From contig JAQUGR010000004.1 of assembly GCA_028683955.1 (NCBI GenBank), positions 1-64,000 of the forward strand: a DNA stretch of 64,000 bases, read 5' to 3'. Both the position numbers and the translations under genes were made by a program. The first letter of the stretch is position 1, and every line of letters begins with the position of its first letter. This document shows, in pieces, positions 18,279-25,932 of this stretch. Source of the stretch: Bacillota bacterium (GTDB taxonomy: Bacteria > Bacillota > TC1). The notes beneath the pieces were generated by a model. The model did no database searches. It was not told the DNA's origin and saw only the letters and a program-made list of their open reading frames with translations.

Positions 18279-19169
18279 TTACTCCTTGATGAATTTGGCT
18301 GTTATCCAACCATCTTCTTCTATTACATTTTCTAATTTAAGTCCTTTAGCTAATATTTTTTCTTTAACTCCAGCCCATTTACTATCAATTATTCCTGAAA
18401 CTAAGAATATTCCACCATTAATTAAATTATCTTCAAGATATTCGGTTAATTTTTTAATTACATCAGCAACTATATTGGCAATAATTACATCAAATTTAAT
18501 ATCTATATCATCTAATAAGTTATTTACTTTAAAATCTATATTATTGTACTCAATTAAATTATCTTTGGAAACTTTAATAGCGTCAACATCATTATCTAAA
18601 ACTAAAATATCTTTTGCCCCCAGTAATATTGCACCAATTGATAAAATACCTGATCCAGCTCCAACATCGACTACTTTTTTGTTTGCAAAATCAATATTTT
18701 CCATTAACAAGAGTACATTTTTAGTTGTAGGATGGCTTCCTGTTCCAAAAGCGATACTTGGATCAATTTTTATTATTAATTCACCTTCTTTAGATTCATA
18801 ATCTAACCAAGCTGGAACTATAACAAATTTATTGCCAAGTTTTGTTATATTAAAATATTTTTGATAAGCTAATAGCCATTTTTTCTCATCTTCAACACCT
18901 TTTATATGGTAATCGCCTAATATTTTATCTATTTCTGTTTTATTTTTGAAATAATCTAATTCTTGTATATATGCATTAATTGTTGTTTCACTAATATTAT
19001 TTTCAATATCAATATAATCACCATTAACTTGAGCCAACTCTTTTTTGGTCCATGGTGTTTTTATTTCTACTCCTTCAACTCCAAAATCATAAAGTTTATC
19101 AATAACTACTTCATGCGCATCTTTGTTAAAGTTATCAAATTTTTTAATTAAAATAAGATATTTTTCCAT
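18279..19169 (-). CDS. prmA: Ribosomal protein L11 methyltransferase
   Basis: SAM-dependent methyltransferase that trimethylates ribosomal protein L11. The 296 residues have the usual N-terminal substrate-recognition domain and the Rossmann domain with DPSIAFGTGSHPTT and VDVGAGSGILSIGA, followed by the catalytic-loop motif IIANIVADVI. AAGGAAT precedes the ATG. It is preceded by a terminator hairpin of the purB unit and starts the prmA-mtaB-HIT-gltX-glnS run. Confidence 0.94.
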   Translation of the reverse strand: MEKYLILIKKFDNFNKDAHEVVIDKLYDFGVEGVEIKTPWTKKELAQVNGDYIDIENNISETTINAYIQELDYFKNKTEIDKILGDYHIKGVEDEKKWLLAYQKYFNITKLGNKFVIVPAWLDYESKEGELIIKIDPSIAFGTGSHPTTKNVLLLMENIDFANKKVVDVGAGSGILSIGAILLGAKDILVLDNDVDAIKVSKDNLIEYNNIDFKVNNLLDDIDIKFDVIIANIVADVIKKLTEYLEDNLINGGIFLVSGIIDSKWAGVKEKILAKGLKLENVIEEDGWITAKFIKE

Positions 19170-19204
19170 ATTATTCCTTTATCTACTAATTTAAAATAGT
19201 CTTT

Positions 19205-19234
19205 TAAAAGAAAACCTAGGATAACCTAGGTTTT
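19205..19234 (-). terminator. Terminator after the purB unit
   Basis: The hairpin AAAACCTAGG-ATAA-CCTAGGTTTT (19211-19234) is a perfect stem. On the minus strand it is followed by a TTTTCTTTT run. It begins inside the stop codon of the preceding gene and separates purB plus its neighbour from prmA. Confidence 0.75.
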
Positions 19235-19694
19235 ACCTTTTATTTACAGTTAACTCTTGTGTAGTATTATATTTTTCATCTGTTATTATCAATTTACCTA
19301 TTAAACCGGAAGGAACATTAAAAACGATAGTGCCTGAAATTGTTCCATTTGGTGCAACTTCTCCATATAATATTGCATCAGTTAAACTATTAGGACTATT
19401 TTCTATAATTGTACCATTTTCATCTTCAAAACTAAAATAATACATATTATAAAGTCTTTTTACTGAGTCATAATTTTGACCAAAGACTTTAATAACTAAC
19501 CATTCATTATCACTACTAGTAGTAATATCACCTGGTAGGTTTTTCATTCTTTCAATCGAAACAAGTTTGTAGACAATTTCTGCTGGGTTTTCTACTGGTG
19601 TTAAAGTCTCTTTACTTTTCATAAAGCTTTTAACTCCAAAGAATATACCAATCCCAACTGCAACTATAAATAAAAATATTATGATTTTTTTCAT
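19233..19694 (-). CDS. Small membrane-anchored extracytoplasmic protein, unknown function
   Basis: A protein of 153 residues not recognised by family. It begins MKKIIIFLFIVAVGIGIFFG, a single hydrophobic segment preceded by lysines that would serve as signal anchor; there is no lipobox cysteine. The rest is a beta-rich domain of about 110 residues (VSIERMKNLPGDITTSSDNEW, GTISGTIVFNVPSG), reminiscent of DUF4352/immunoglobulin-like extracytoplasmic domains. I chose the ATG at 19692-19694, which has GAAGGGTG upstream, over a TTG five codons earlier. It follows purB closely and ends at a terminator. Confidence 0.7.
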   Translation of the reverse strand: MKKIIIFLFIVAVGIGIFFGVKSFMKSKETLTPVENPAEIVYKLVSIERMKNLPGDITTSSDNEWLVIKVFGQNYDSVKRLYNMYYFSFEDENGTIIENSPNSLTDAILYGEVAPNGTISGTIVFNVPSGLIGKLIITDEKYNTTQELTVNKR

Positions 19695-19709
19695 TTCTTC
19701 ACCCTTCAA

Positions 19710-21005
19710 TTACATTAAACCCATTCTTTTATATATTTTATCTACATTTCTTAAATAAAACTCAGGATTAAAAAGTTCGTCAAGTTCTTCTTTAGTCATA
19801 ATTTCAGAAACTTGTGAATCAGCGGCTAATAAATCTTTATAAGAAACTTTCTCTTTATATGATTTCATCGCCAATGGTTGAATTATATCATAGGCCTTTT
19901 CTCTAGCCCAGCCTTTATTAATTAAGGCTAACATAACTCTTTGTGAATAGATTAAACCATTGGTTTTATTTATATTAGCCATCATATTGTCTTCAAAAAT
20001 CAAAATATTAGTTAGAATGTTATTAAACCTGTTTAATGCATAATCAAGTAAAATTGTTGAATCGGGCATTATTATTCTTTCAGGGGCAGAATGTGATATA
20101 TCTCTTTCATGCCATAGAGGGATGTTTTCAAAAGCTGTTAACATATATCCTCTAATTACTCTAGCACATCCTGTTATATTTTCTGATCCTATAGGATTTT
20201 TCTTATGGGGCATTGCACTTGAACCTTTTTGACCTTCACTAAAATATTCACTTAATTCTTGAACTTCAGTTCTTTGCCAATGTCTAACTTCTACTGCCAT
20301 TTTTTCTAGACTTGAAGCAATAATTGCTAGGGTTGAAAGGTAAAAGGCATGACGATCTCTTTGAAGCACCTGAGTGCTGATTTTAGCATAATCAATACCT
20401 AAATGTTCACAAACATATTCTTCTATTTCTACTCTACCATGTGCAAAATTACCAACTGCTCCTGAAATTTTACCTACTTCAATTTGTTTCCTAGCCAATT
20501 CAAAACGATCTAGATTCCTATTCATTTCTTCATACCAAAGAGCAAATTTCAATCCTAAAGCAGTAGGTTCTCCATGAATCCCATGTGTTCTTCCAATTAT
20601 AGGAATATTCTTATAAGCAATTGCTTTATCTTTAAGCGTTTCTTTAATCTTGATTATATCCTCAAACAAGATATTATTTGCTTGTTTAAATAAATAACCA
20701 TATGCTGTATCGCAAACATCAGTTGAAGTAAGCCCATAGTGAACCCATTTTTTTTCATCTCCAAGACTTTCACTCACCGCTCTAGTAAAAGCAACAACAT
20801 CGTGTTTGGTAGATTCTTCTATTTCTAATATTCTTTCAACAGTAAAACTAGCATTTTTTCTTATTTTAGCAGCATCCTCTTTGGGGATTAAACCATATTC
20901 AGCATAAGCTTCAGTTGTTAATATTTCAACTTCAAGCCAAGCCTTATATTTATTTTCTTCCGTCCAAACTGATTTCATTTCTTTTCTAGAATAACGATCA
21001 ATCAT
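19710..21005 (-). CDS. purB: Adenylosuccinate lyase
   Basis: Fumarase-superfamily lyase acting twice in purine synthesis: SAICAR to AICAR, and adenylosuccinate to AMP. The 431 residues carry the signature [16 protein letters not shown] and the THGIHGEPT histidine segment. AAGGAG is placed before the ATG. It has its own probable promoter (21107-21135) and a leader of about 95 bases with notable hairpins. No other pur genes are in the window. Confidence 0.96.
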   Translation of the reverse strand: MIDRYSRKEMKSVWTEENKYKAWLEVEILTTEAYAEYGLIPKEDAAKIRKNASFTVERILEIEESTKHDVVAFTRAVSESLGDEKKWVHYGLTSTDVCDTAYGYLFKQANNILFEDIIKIKETLKDKAIAYKNIPIIGRTHGIHGEPTALGLKFALWYEEMNRNLDRFELARKQIEVGKISGAVGNFAHGRVEIEEYVCEHLGIDYAKISTQVLQRDRHAFYLSTLAIIASSLEKMAVEVRHWQRTEVQELSEYFSEGQKGSSAMPHKKNPIGSENITGCARVIRGYMLTAFENIPLWHERDISHSAPERIIMPDSTILLDYALNRFNNILTNILIFEDNMMANINKTNGLIYSQRVMLALINKGWAREKAYDIIQPLAMKSYKEKVSYKDLLAADSQVSEIMTKEELDELFNPEFYLRNVDKIYKRMGLM

Positions 21006-21024
21006 TTTATACTCCTTAAAAGCA

Positions 21025-21062
21025 AATTACCACCCAATTTAATAATGAGTGGCAATTAAATT
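21025..21062 (-). promoter_or_regulatory. Alternative hairpins in the purB leader
   Basis: In the minus-strand RNA, an 11-bp stem (AATTGCCACTC with GGGTGGTAATT, two G-U pairs, 21025-21057) is followed by TTTGCTTTT and ends eight bases before the purB AAGGAG. A second stem, AATTTAAT with ATTAAATT (21036-21062), uses overlapping bases and excludes the first. This could be an attenuator, or the first stem may simply terminate read-through from dnaJ. Confidence 0.45.
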
Positions 21063-21075
21063 GTTACTACTAAAT

Positions 21076-21095
21076 ATCATCTTATTTAAGATGAT
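21076..21095. repeat. 20-bp perfect palindrome upstream of purB
   Basis: ATCATCTTA-TT-TAAGATGAT is a perfect 9-bp inverted repeat with a 2-base centre. It lies 12 bases downstream of the candidate -10 of purB, at about +5 to +24. It could be an operator; a terminator is less likely because no U tract follows on the minus strand. Confidence 0.55.
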
Positions 21096-21106
21096 TATCC
21101 AATAGA

Positions 21107-21135
21107 ATTATATCATAATAGCTAGTATTTGAAAA
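21107..21135 (-). promoter_or_regulatory. Candidate purB promoter
   Basis: On the minus strand, TTTTCA (21130-21135) is followed after 17 bases by a perfect TATAAT (21107-21112), just behind the dnaJ stop codon. The -35 matches consensus at only four positions. Confidence 0.45.
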
Positions 21136-21138
21136 CAC

Positions 21139-22275
21139 TTACTCTCCTGAAAAGAAATCTCTAATTTTTTCAAAAAAAACTTTTTTTTCTCTTCTTGGTT
21201 TATAAGATAGCGGTGAATTACTTAATGAATATTTCAAGGCTTCCATCTGTTCTTTTTGTTCTTTTGATAGATGGGTTGGCACAACTACTTTAACGTATAT
21301 ATAATGATCACCAAAGCCATTAGTTTTTAACTTTTGAATACCTTTATCTTTTATTCTAAAAGTAGATCCAAATTGAGTTCCTTCAGGTATTTCTAACTTC
21401 TCTTTCCCATGAATTGTATTAATTTCAATAGTATCACCTAATGCAGCTTGAATAATATTGATTTTTGCCTCACTATATACATCGTTGCCTTCACGTTTGA
21501 AGTCTTTATGTGGAGCAATATTTACTAATACATATAAATCACCATAAGATCCTCCATTTCTACCTGCATCACCTTCATCTGGAATTCTGATTTTAGCTCC
21601 TTCAAAAACACCTGCTGGTATGTTTAAATGAATTTTTCGATCTTTTTTAACTCTACCATGACCATGACATGTTTGACATGGATCTTTAATTATCGTCCCT
21701 GTACCATTACAATGAGGACATGATCTTACTGATTGGAAAAATCCCATAGATGACATTACTTGGCCAGTCCCCTTACAAGTAGGACAAGTTTCTTTGCTTG
21801 TTCCTTTTTTAGCTCCACTGCCTCCGCATGTATCACAAAGATCTTCACGTCTAATTACTATATCTTTTTCCACACCAAAAGCTGCTTCCATAAATGAAAT
21901 AGTAAAACGATAAGTTAAATCATCACCTTTTATTGGTCCATTATATTTCTTTCTACTTCTAGAGCCACCGAAAATATTATCAAAAATATCTCCAAATCCT
22001 CCAAAGTTCATATCTTCAAAACCACTGTATCCACCTTGATTAAAACCACCTGCATTAAAATCTTGATGACCATATTGATCATATTGACTTCTTTTATTGG
22101 CATCACTCAACACATCATAAGCTTCTTGAACTTCTTTGAATTTTTCAGTAGAATCATGTTCTTGATTCTTATCTGGGTGGTACTTCATGGACATTTTTCT
22201 ATAGGCCTTTTTTATTTCAGCTTCTGTGGCATTTTTTTCAACGCCTAAAACTTCATAAAAGTCTTTCTTACTCAA
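21139..22275 (-). CDS. dnaJ: Chaperone protein DnaJ
   Basis: Type I Hsp40 co-chaperone that stimulates DnaK ATPase. The 378 residues comprise the J domain with HPD (MKYHPDKNQ), a Gly/Phe-rich linker (about 75-110), four zinc-finger CxxCxGxG repeats (about 143-205), and the C-terminal substrate domains. The start is a TTG with GGAGG seven bases upstream. It is last in hrcA-grpE-dnaK-dnaJ and is separated from dnaK by a strong hairpin that may lower its expression. Confidence 0.95.
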   Translation of the reverse strand: MSKKDFYEVLGVEKNATEAEIKKAYRKMSMKYHPDKNQEHDSTEKFKEVQEAYDVLSDANKRSQYDQYGHQDFNAGGFNQGGYSGFEDMNFGGFGDIFDNIFGGSRSRKKYNGPIKGDDLTYRFTISFMEAAFGVEKDIVIRREDLCDTCGGSGAKKGTSKETCPTCKGTGQVMSSMGFFQSVRSCPHCNGTGTIIKDPCQTCHGHGRVKKDRKIHLNIPAGVFEGAKIRIPDEGDAGRNGGSYGDLYVLVNIAPHKDFKREGNDVYSEAKINIIQAALGDTIEINTIHGKEKLEIPEGTQFGSTFRIKDKGIQKLKTNGFGDHYIYVKVVVPTHLSKEQKEQMEALKYSLSNSPLSYKPRREKKVFFEKIRDFFSGE

Positions 22276-22304
22276 TTAAATACCTCCAATAAACTATTTC
22301 AAGA

Positions 22305-22334
22305 CATACATCACCTCTAGAGAGGTGATGTATG
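22305..22334 (-). terminator. Intercistronic hairpin between dnaK and dnaJ
   Basis: CATACATCACCTCT and AGAGGTGATGTATG form a perfect 14-bp inverted repeat with a 2-base centre (4-base loop if the last pair opens). The minus-strand sequence that follows, TCTTGAAATAG, is not a real U tract. It probably stabilises the dnaK message or attenuates dnaJ rather than ending transcription. Confidence 0.65.
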
Positions 22335-22358
22335 CAACTTTAATAATTTTAATTTATC

Positions 22359-24185
22359 TTATTTGTCTTTGTCTTCAGCAGTAAAGTCAGCATCAACTAC
22401 ATCATCACCTTGACTTTGTCCTGTTGCTTCCTCAGCACCTTGTTGTTCGCTTGCAGCTTGTTGATAAATCTTAGCTCCAATTTCTTCTAGTACTTTTTGT
22501 ATATTTTCAGTTTCAGTTTTAATTAATTCAACATCATCTTTACTTACTGCTTCTTCTAGTACTTTTTTAGCTGTTTCAAATTTTTGTTTATCTTCATCAG
22601 CTATTTTATCAGGATTGTCTTTTATTAATTTGTCTCCTTGATAAATGGTTGAATCTGCAGTATTTTTTGCTTCGATTGATTCTTTTTTCTTTCTGTCTTC
22701 TTCAGCATACATTTCTGCATCTTTTGCCATTTTATCAATTTCTTCATCTGACAAACCAGTGCTACCGGTGATAGTAATTTTTTGTTCTTTTCCTGTACCT
22801 TTATCTTTAGCGGAAACATTTAAAATACCATTTGCATCAATATCAAAGCTCACTTCGATTTGAGGAATTCCTCTTGGTGCTGGTGCTATACCATCAAGCA
22901 TAAATCTACCAATACTCTTATTATCTGCTGCCATTTGTCTTTCACCTTGAACAATGTTAATGTCAACACTTGGTTGATTATCAGCCGCAGTCGAAAATAC
23001 TTGACTCTTAGATGTTGGTATTGTAGTATTTCTTTCAATAATTCTAGTTGCAATTCCACCTAAAGTTTCAATTCCAAGTGATAATGGTGTTACATCTAAT
23101 AATAGAATGTCATGAACTTCTCCAGTTAATACACCACCTTGAATTGCAGCTCCTAAAGCAACGCACTCATCTGGGTTAACTCCTTTAAAAGGATCTTTTC
23201 CAAGTTTCTTTTTAATTGCATCTTGTACAGCTGGGATTCTAGTTGAACCACCTACAAGAATAACTTTATCAATTTGGCTGGCATTTAAGCCTGCATCTTT
23301 TAATGCTGTGTCAGTTGGACCCATTGTTTTAGCAACCAAATCTGCAGTTAATTCGTCGAATTTAGCTCTTGATAATGTTATGTCAAGATGTTGAGGTCCA
23401 CCTTCATTAGCTGTGATAAATGGTAGGTTAATATTTGAATTGGTTACTGTTGATAATTCGCATTTTGCCTTCTCAGCAGCTTCTTTTAATCTTTGCATTG
23501 CCATTTTGTCATTTTTCAAATCAATACCATGAGATTTTTTAAATTCACCAACTAAATATTCAATAACTCTGTCATCAAAGTCATCTCCACCTAATTTATT
23601 GTTACCACTTGTAGCTTTAACCTCAAATACTCCATCTCCTAATTCAAGAACGGATACATCAAATGTTCCACCACCTAAGTCATATACTAAAATAGTATGA
23701 TCATGACCTTTATCTAAACCGTATGAAAGTGCTGCAGCCGTTGGCTCATTAATAATTCTTAGAACATTTAGTCCTGCAATTGCTCCAGCATCTTTTGTTG
23801 CTTGTCTTTGGCTATCTGAGAAGTATGCTGGTACAGTTATTACTGCATCTTTAACTTCTTGTCCTAAAAATGCTTCAGCATCTTTTTTTAATTTTTGTAA
23901 GATTAATGCTGATATTTGTTGAGGGTTATAGTCTGTATTCTCAATCTTAATTTTAAAATCTGTTCCCATATGTCTTTTAACAGATGCTACTGTATGATCC
24001 GGATTAGTTATTGCTTGTCTTTTAGCAACCTGTCCCACTAATCTTTCTCCGTCCTTCGTGAAAGCTACAACTGATGGAGTTGTTCTATTACCTTCTGCAT
24101 TAGCAATTACTACAGCTTCTCCACCTTCCATAACTGCTACACATGAATTTGTTGTTCCTAAATCAATACCTATTACTTTTCCCAT
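22359..24185 (-). CDS. dnaK: Chaperone protein DnaK
   Basis: Hsp70 chaperone. The 608 residues begin [22 protein letters not shown] and contain [20 protein letters not shown], the substrate-binding domain with SLGIETLGG, and a C-terminal lid ending in an acidic tail ([11 protein letters not shown]). Length is normal for a Gram-positive DnaK. It lies 17 bases downstream of grpE and is under CIRCE/HrcA control through the operon promoter. Confidence 0.97.
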   Translation of the reverse strand: MGKVIGIDLGTTNSCVAVMEGGEAVVIANAEGNRTTPSVVAFTKDGERLVGQVAKRQAITNPDHTVASVKRHMGTDFKIKIENTDYNPQQISALILQKLKKDAEAFLGQEVKDAVITVPAYFSDSQRQATKDAGAIAGLNVLRIINEPTAAALSYGLDKGHDHTILVYDLGGGTFDVSVLELGDGVFEVKATSGNNKLGGDDFDDRVIEYLVGEFKKSHGIDLKNDKMAMQRLKEAAEKAKCELSTVTNSNINLPFITANEGGPQHLDITLSRAKFDELTADLVAKTMGPTDTALKDAGLNASQIDKVILVGGSTRIPAVQDAIKKKLGKDPFKGVNPDECVALGAAIQGGVLTGEVHDILLLDVTPLSLGIETLGGIATRIIERNTTIPTSKSQVFSTAADNQPSVDINIVQGERQMAADNKSIGRFMLDGIAPAPRGIPQIEVSFDIDANGILNVSAKDKGTGKEQKITITGSTGLSDEEIDKMAKDAEMYAEEDRKKKESIEAKNTADSTIYQGDKLIKDNPDKIADEDKQKFETAKKVLEEAVSKDDVELIKTETENIQKVLEEIGAKIYQQAASEQQGAEEATGQSQGDDVVDADFTAEDKDK

Positions 24186-24202
24186 TAAATTTTCCTCCTA
24201 AT

Positions 24203-24715
24203 TTATCCTTTAATACCTATTTTAACCATAGTTGGTCTTATTACTTTTTTATTTAACATATATCCCTTTTGAAATTCTGCAATTACTTTATTGACTAACT
24301 CTTCATCATCTACTGCTTCATTCATAACTCCTTGATGGTAACCGGGATCAAAGTTTTTACCCTCAGCTTCTATTTTTTCCAAACCATTAGCTTTTAAAAT
24401 TTCAACGAATTGCTTATGTATCATTTCTACACCGTTAAAGTATTTTTCGCTCGATACATCATCAGGTTTAACTGCTAATGCTCTTTCTAAGTTATCAATA
24501 ACACCTAGTAGTGGAACAATAATTGCTTGAGCTCCATATTTTGCCATATCCTCTAATTCTGTCTTAGATCTTTTTTTGTAATTTTCAAATTCAGCCTGGA
24601 TTCTCATCAGTTTATCTGTTAATTCATTAATTTCTGTAGCTTGTTTATCCGATTTTTTTATTTTAGGTTTTTTTACTACCTTTTCTTCAAGCTTTTCTTC
24701 CAACTTTTCTTCCAA
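24203..24715 (-). CDS. grpE: Nucleotide exchange factor GrpE
   Basis: Cofactor releasing ADP from DnaK. The 170 residues start with a charged LEEK repeat and a long coiled coil (about 25-60: ELTDKLMRIQAEFENYKKR), then the beta domain ending KKVIRPTMVKIG. The start is a TTG with AAAGGAGG upstream. The first 36 bases are three 12-base repeats, each beginning with a leucine codon, so the exact start is less certain than the rest. Confidence 0.94.
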   Translation of the reverse strand: MEEKLEEKLEEKVVKKPKIKKSDKQATEINELTDKLMRIQAEFENYKKRSKTELEDMAKYGAQAIIVPLLGVIDNLERALAVKPDDVSSEKYFNGVEMIHKQFVEILKANGLEKIEAEGKNFDPGYHQGVMNEAVDDEELVNKVIAEFQKGYMLNKKVIRPTMVKIGIKG

Positions 24716-24717
24716 TT

Positions 24718-25725
24718 CTATTCCTCCTTTTGTTTGAATAACGATTCTAATAAAGTGATGTTCTTCTCATAAAACATTCTAGTTGGCCCAATTATGCCAA
24801 TTTTACCTTGAATACCATCACAAAACAAACAATTGGTTGCAATTACTGTGAAGTCACTTAGTCCTTCCAATCCTATTTCATCACCAATTTTTATATCAAT
24901 TTCGCCTTTTTCTTGGCCTAATATATTATCAAATATTCTAGTTAATTGTCCTTGGTCTTCTAAAGTATTTATAAAACTTTCTATTTTTTTCACTTCATTA
25001 AATTCTGGAAATTTAAATATATTCTTAACACCTTCAACTATTACATCTACATTGTTTTCCTCATATAAAGCATTTACTACAAGCTTAAATATTTCTTCTA
25101 CTAACAAAGGATTACTAGGAAATATATTTATAATTTCTTGTTTTAATTCTTGTGTAATCTCATCTATATTTTTATCAATTAAATAGTAGTTTAAAATATC
25201 TGTTAATTTTTTCAGTTCATCTTCGCTTATCCGTTCTAAAAATGATAGTACATAATCCTTAACTTTTTGTGAACTTAAAACTAAAACCAATAACGCTTTA
25301 TCTTCTAACAAGCCCACTAACTTTAGATGGTGGATTTTATCTTCACCTTGTTTTTCTTCAGTAATGATTACAGTATAATTGCTTAATCCTGCTAATAAAA
25401 TAGCTATTTCTTTTAAATAGTTATGTATATTTTTAATATTGCTAGTATTAATGTCTAAGATATTATATTCATCTGCAATCCTGTCATTATCCATTAAGAA
25501 ATCAACATAATATCTATAGCCAGAAGCTGCAGGTATTCTACCGCTAGAAATATGAGGTTGTTTAATATAACCTAACGATTCTAATGCAGCCATTTCATTT
25601 CTAATAGTCGCAGAACTAACGTTCAAACCATATCTATTAACAATAGTTTTTGAACTCACCGGTTCTGCTCCAAAAATATATTCTTTTATTATAGCTTTCA
25701 GAATTTGTTCTTTCCTCGAATCCAT
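24718..25725 (-). CDS. hrcA: Heat-inducible transcription repressor HrcA
   Basis: Repressor of class I heat-shock genes that binds CIRCE. The 335 residues have a winged helix at the N-terminus (SSKTIVNRYGLNVSSATIRNEMAALESLGYI) and a GAF-like core. Its promoter and the CIRCE operator are directly upstream, so it represses its own operon. The order hrcA-grpE-dnaK-dnaJ is the standard Firmicutes arrangement. Confidence 0.96.
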   Translation of the reverse strand: MDSRKEQILKAIIKEYIFGAEPVSSKTIVNRYGLNVSSATIRNEMAALESLGYIKQPHISSGRIPAASGYRYYVDFLMDNDRIADEYNILDINTSNIKNIHNYLKEIAILLAGLSNYTVIITEEKQGEDKIHHLKLVGLLEDKALLVLVLSSQKVKDYVLSFLERISEDELKKLTDILNYYLIDKNIDEITQELKQEIINIFPSNPLLVEEIFKLVVNALYEENNVDVIVEGVKNIFKFPEFNEVKKIESFINTLEDQGQLTRIFDNILGQEKGEIDIKIGDEIGLEGLSDFTVIATNCLFCDGIQGKIGIIGPTRMFYEKNITLLESLFKQKEE

Positions 25726-25737
25726 TAAATCACCTCT

Positions 25738-25764
25738 TTAGCACTTCAAGTCTCCGAGTGCCAA
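25738..25764 (-). promoter_or_regulatory. CIRCE operator (HrcA binding site)
   Basis: TTAGCACTT, nine spacer bases, GAGTGCCAA: the known consensus is TTAGCACTC-N9-GAGTGCTAA, so 16 of 18 arm positions match. It sits between the promoter -10 and the hrcA ATG, over the expected transcription start. Confidence 0.9.
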
Positions 25765-25768
25765 ATTA

Positions 25769-25797
25769 AGAATAACATTTGAGATTTTCTTTGTCAA
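25769..25797 (-). promoter_or_regulatory. Sigma-A promoter of the heat-shock operon
   Basis: On the minus strand, a perfect TTGACA (25792-25797) is followed after 17 bases by TATTCT (25769-25774), with the CIRCE element starting five bases downstream. Confidence 0.8.
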
Positions 25798-25865
25798 CCA
25801 TATTTTCATATAAATAGTAAACTATCTCGAAATATCATGTTTTATTAATTTACTATCAAATAATA

Positions 25866-25903
25866 ATGACTATATAAAGTTCTGAAGAACTTTATATAGT
25901 CAT
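25866..25903 (-). terminator. Terminator after the GGDEF/HD-GYP gene
   Basis: A perfect 17-bp stem, ATGACTATATAAAGTTC and its complement, surrounds the loop TGAA. On the minus strand ATTATTATTTG follows. It closes the ICMT-GH3-HD-GYP transcript ahead of the hrcA promoter. Confidence 0.7.
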
Positions 25904-25932
25904 ATCTTTATTATTCATTTACGATAACTAAT

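Noticed and set aside
18199-18801. 200-codon plus-strand frame opposite mtaB/prmA
   Set aside because: Both strands cannot be coding here; prmA and mtaB carry full catalytic motifs, and this frame has no recognisable domain or ribosome site.
22276-22358. dnaK-dnaJ hairpin as a full terminator
   Set aside because: No run of U follows the stem on the minus strand, and dnaJ has no promoter of its own, so complete termination is unlikely.
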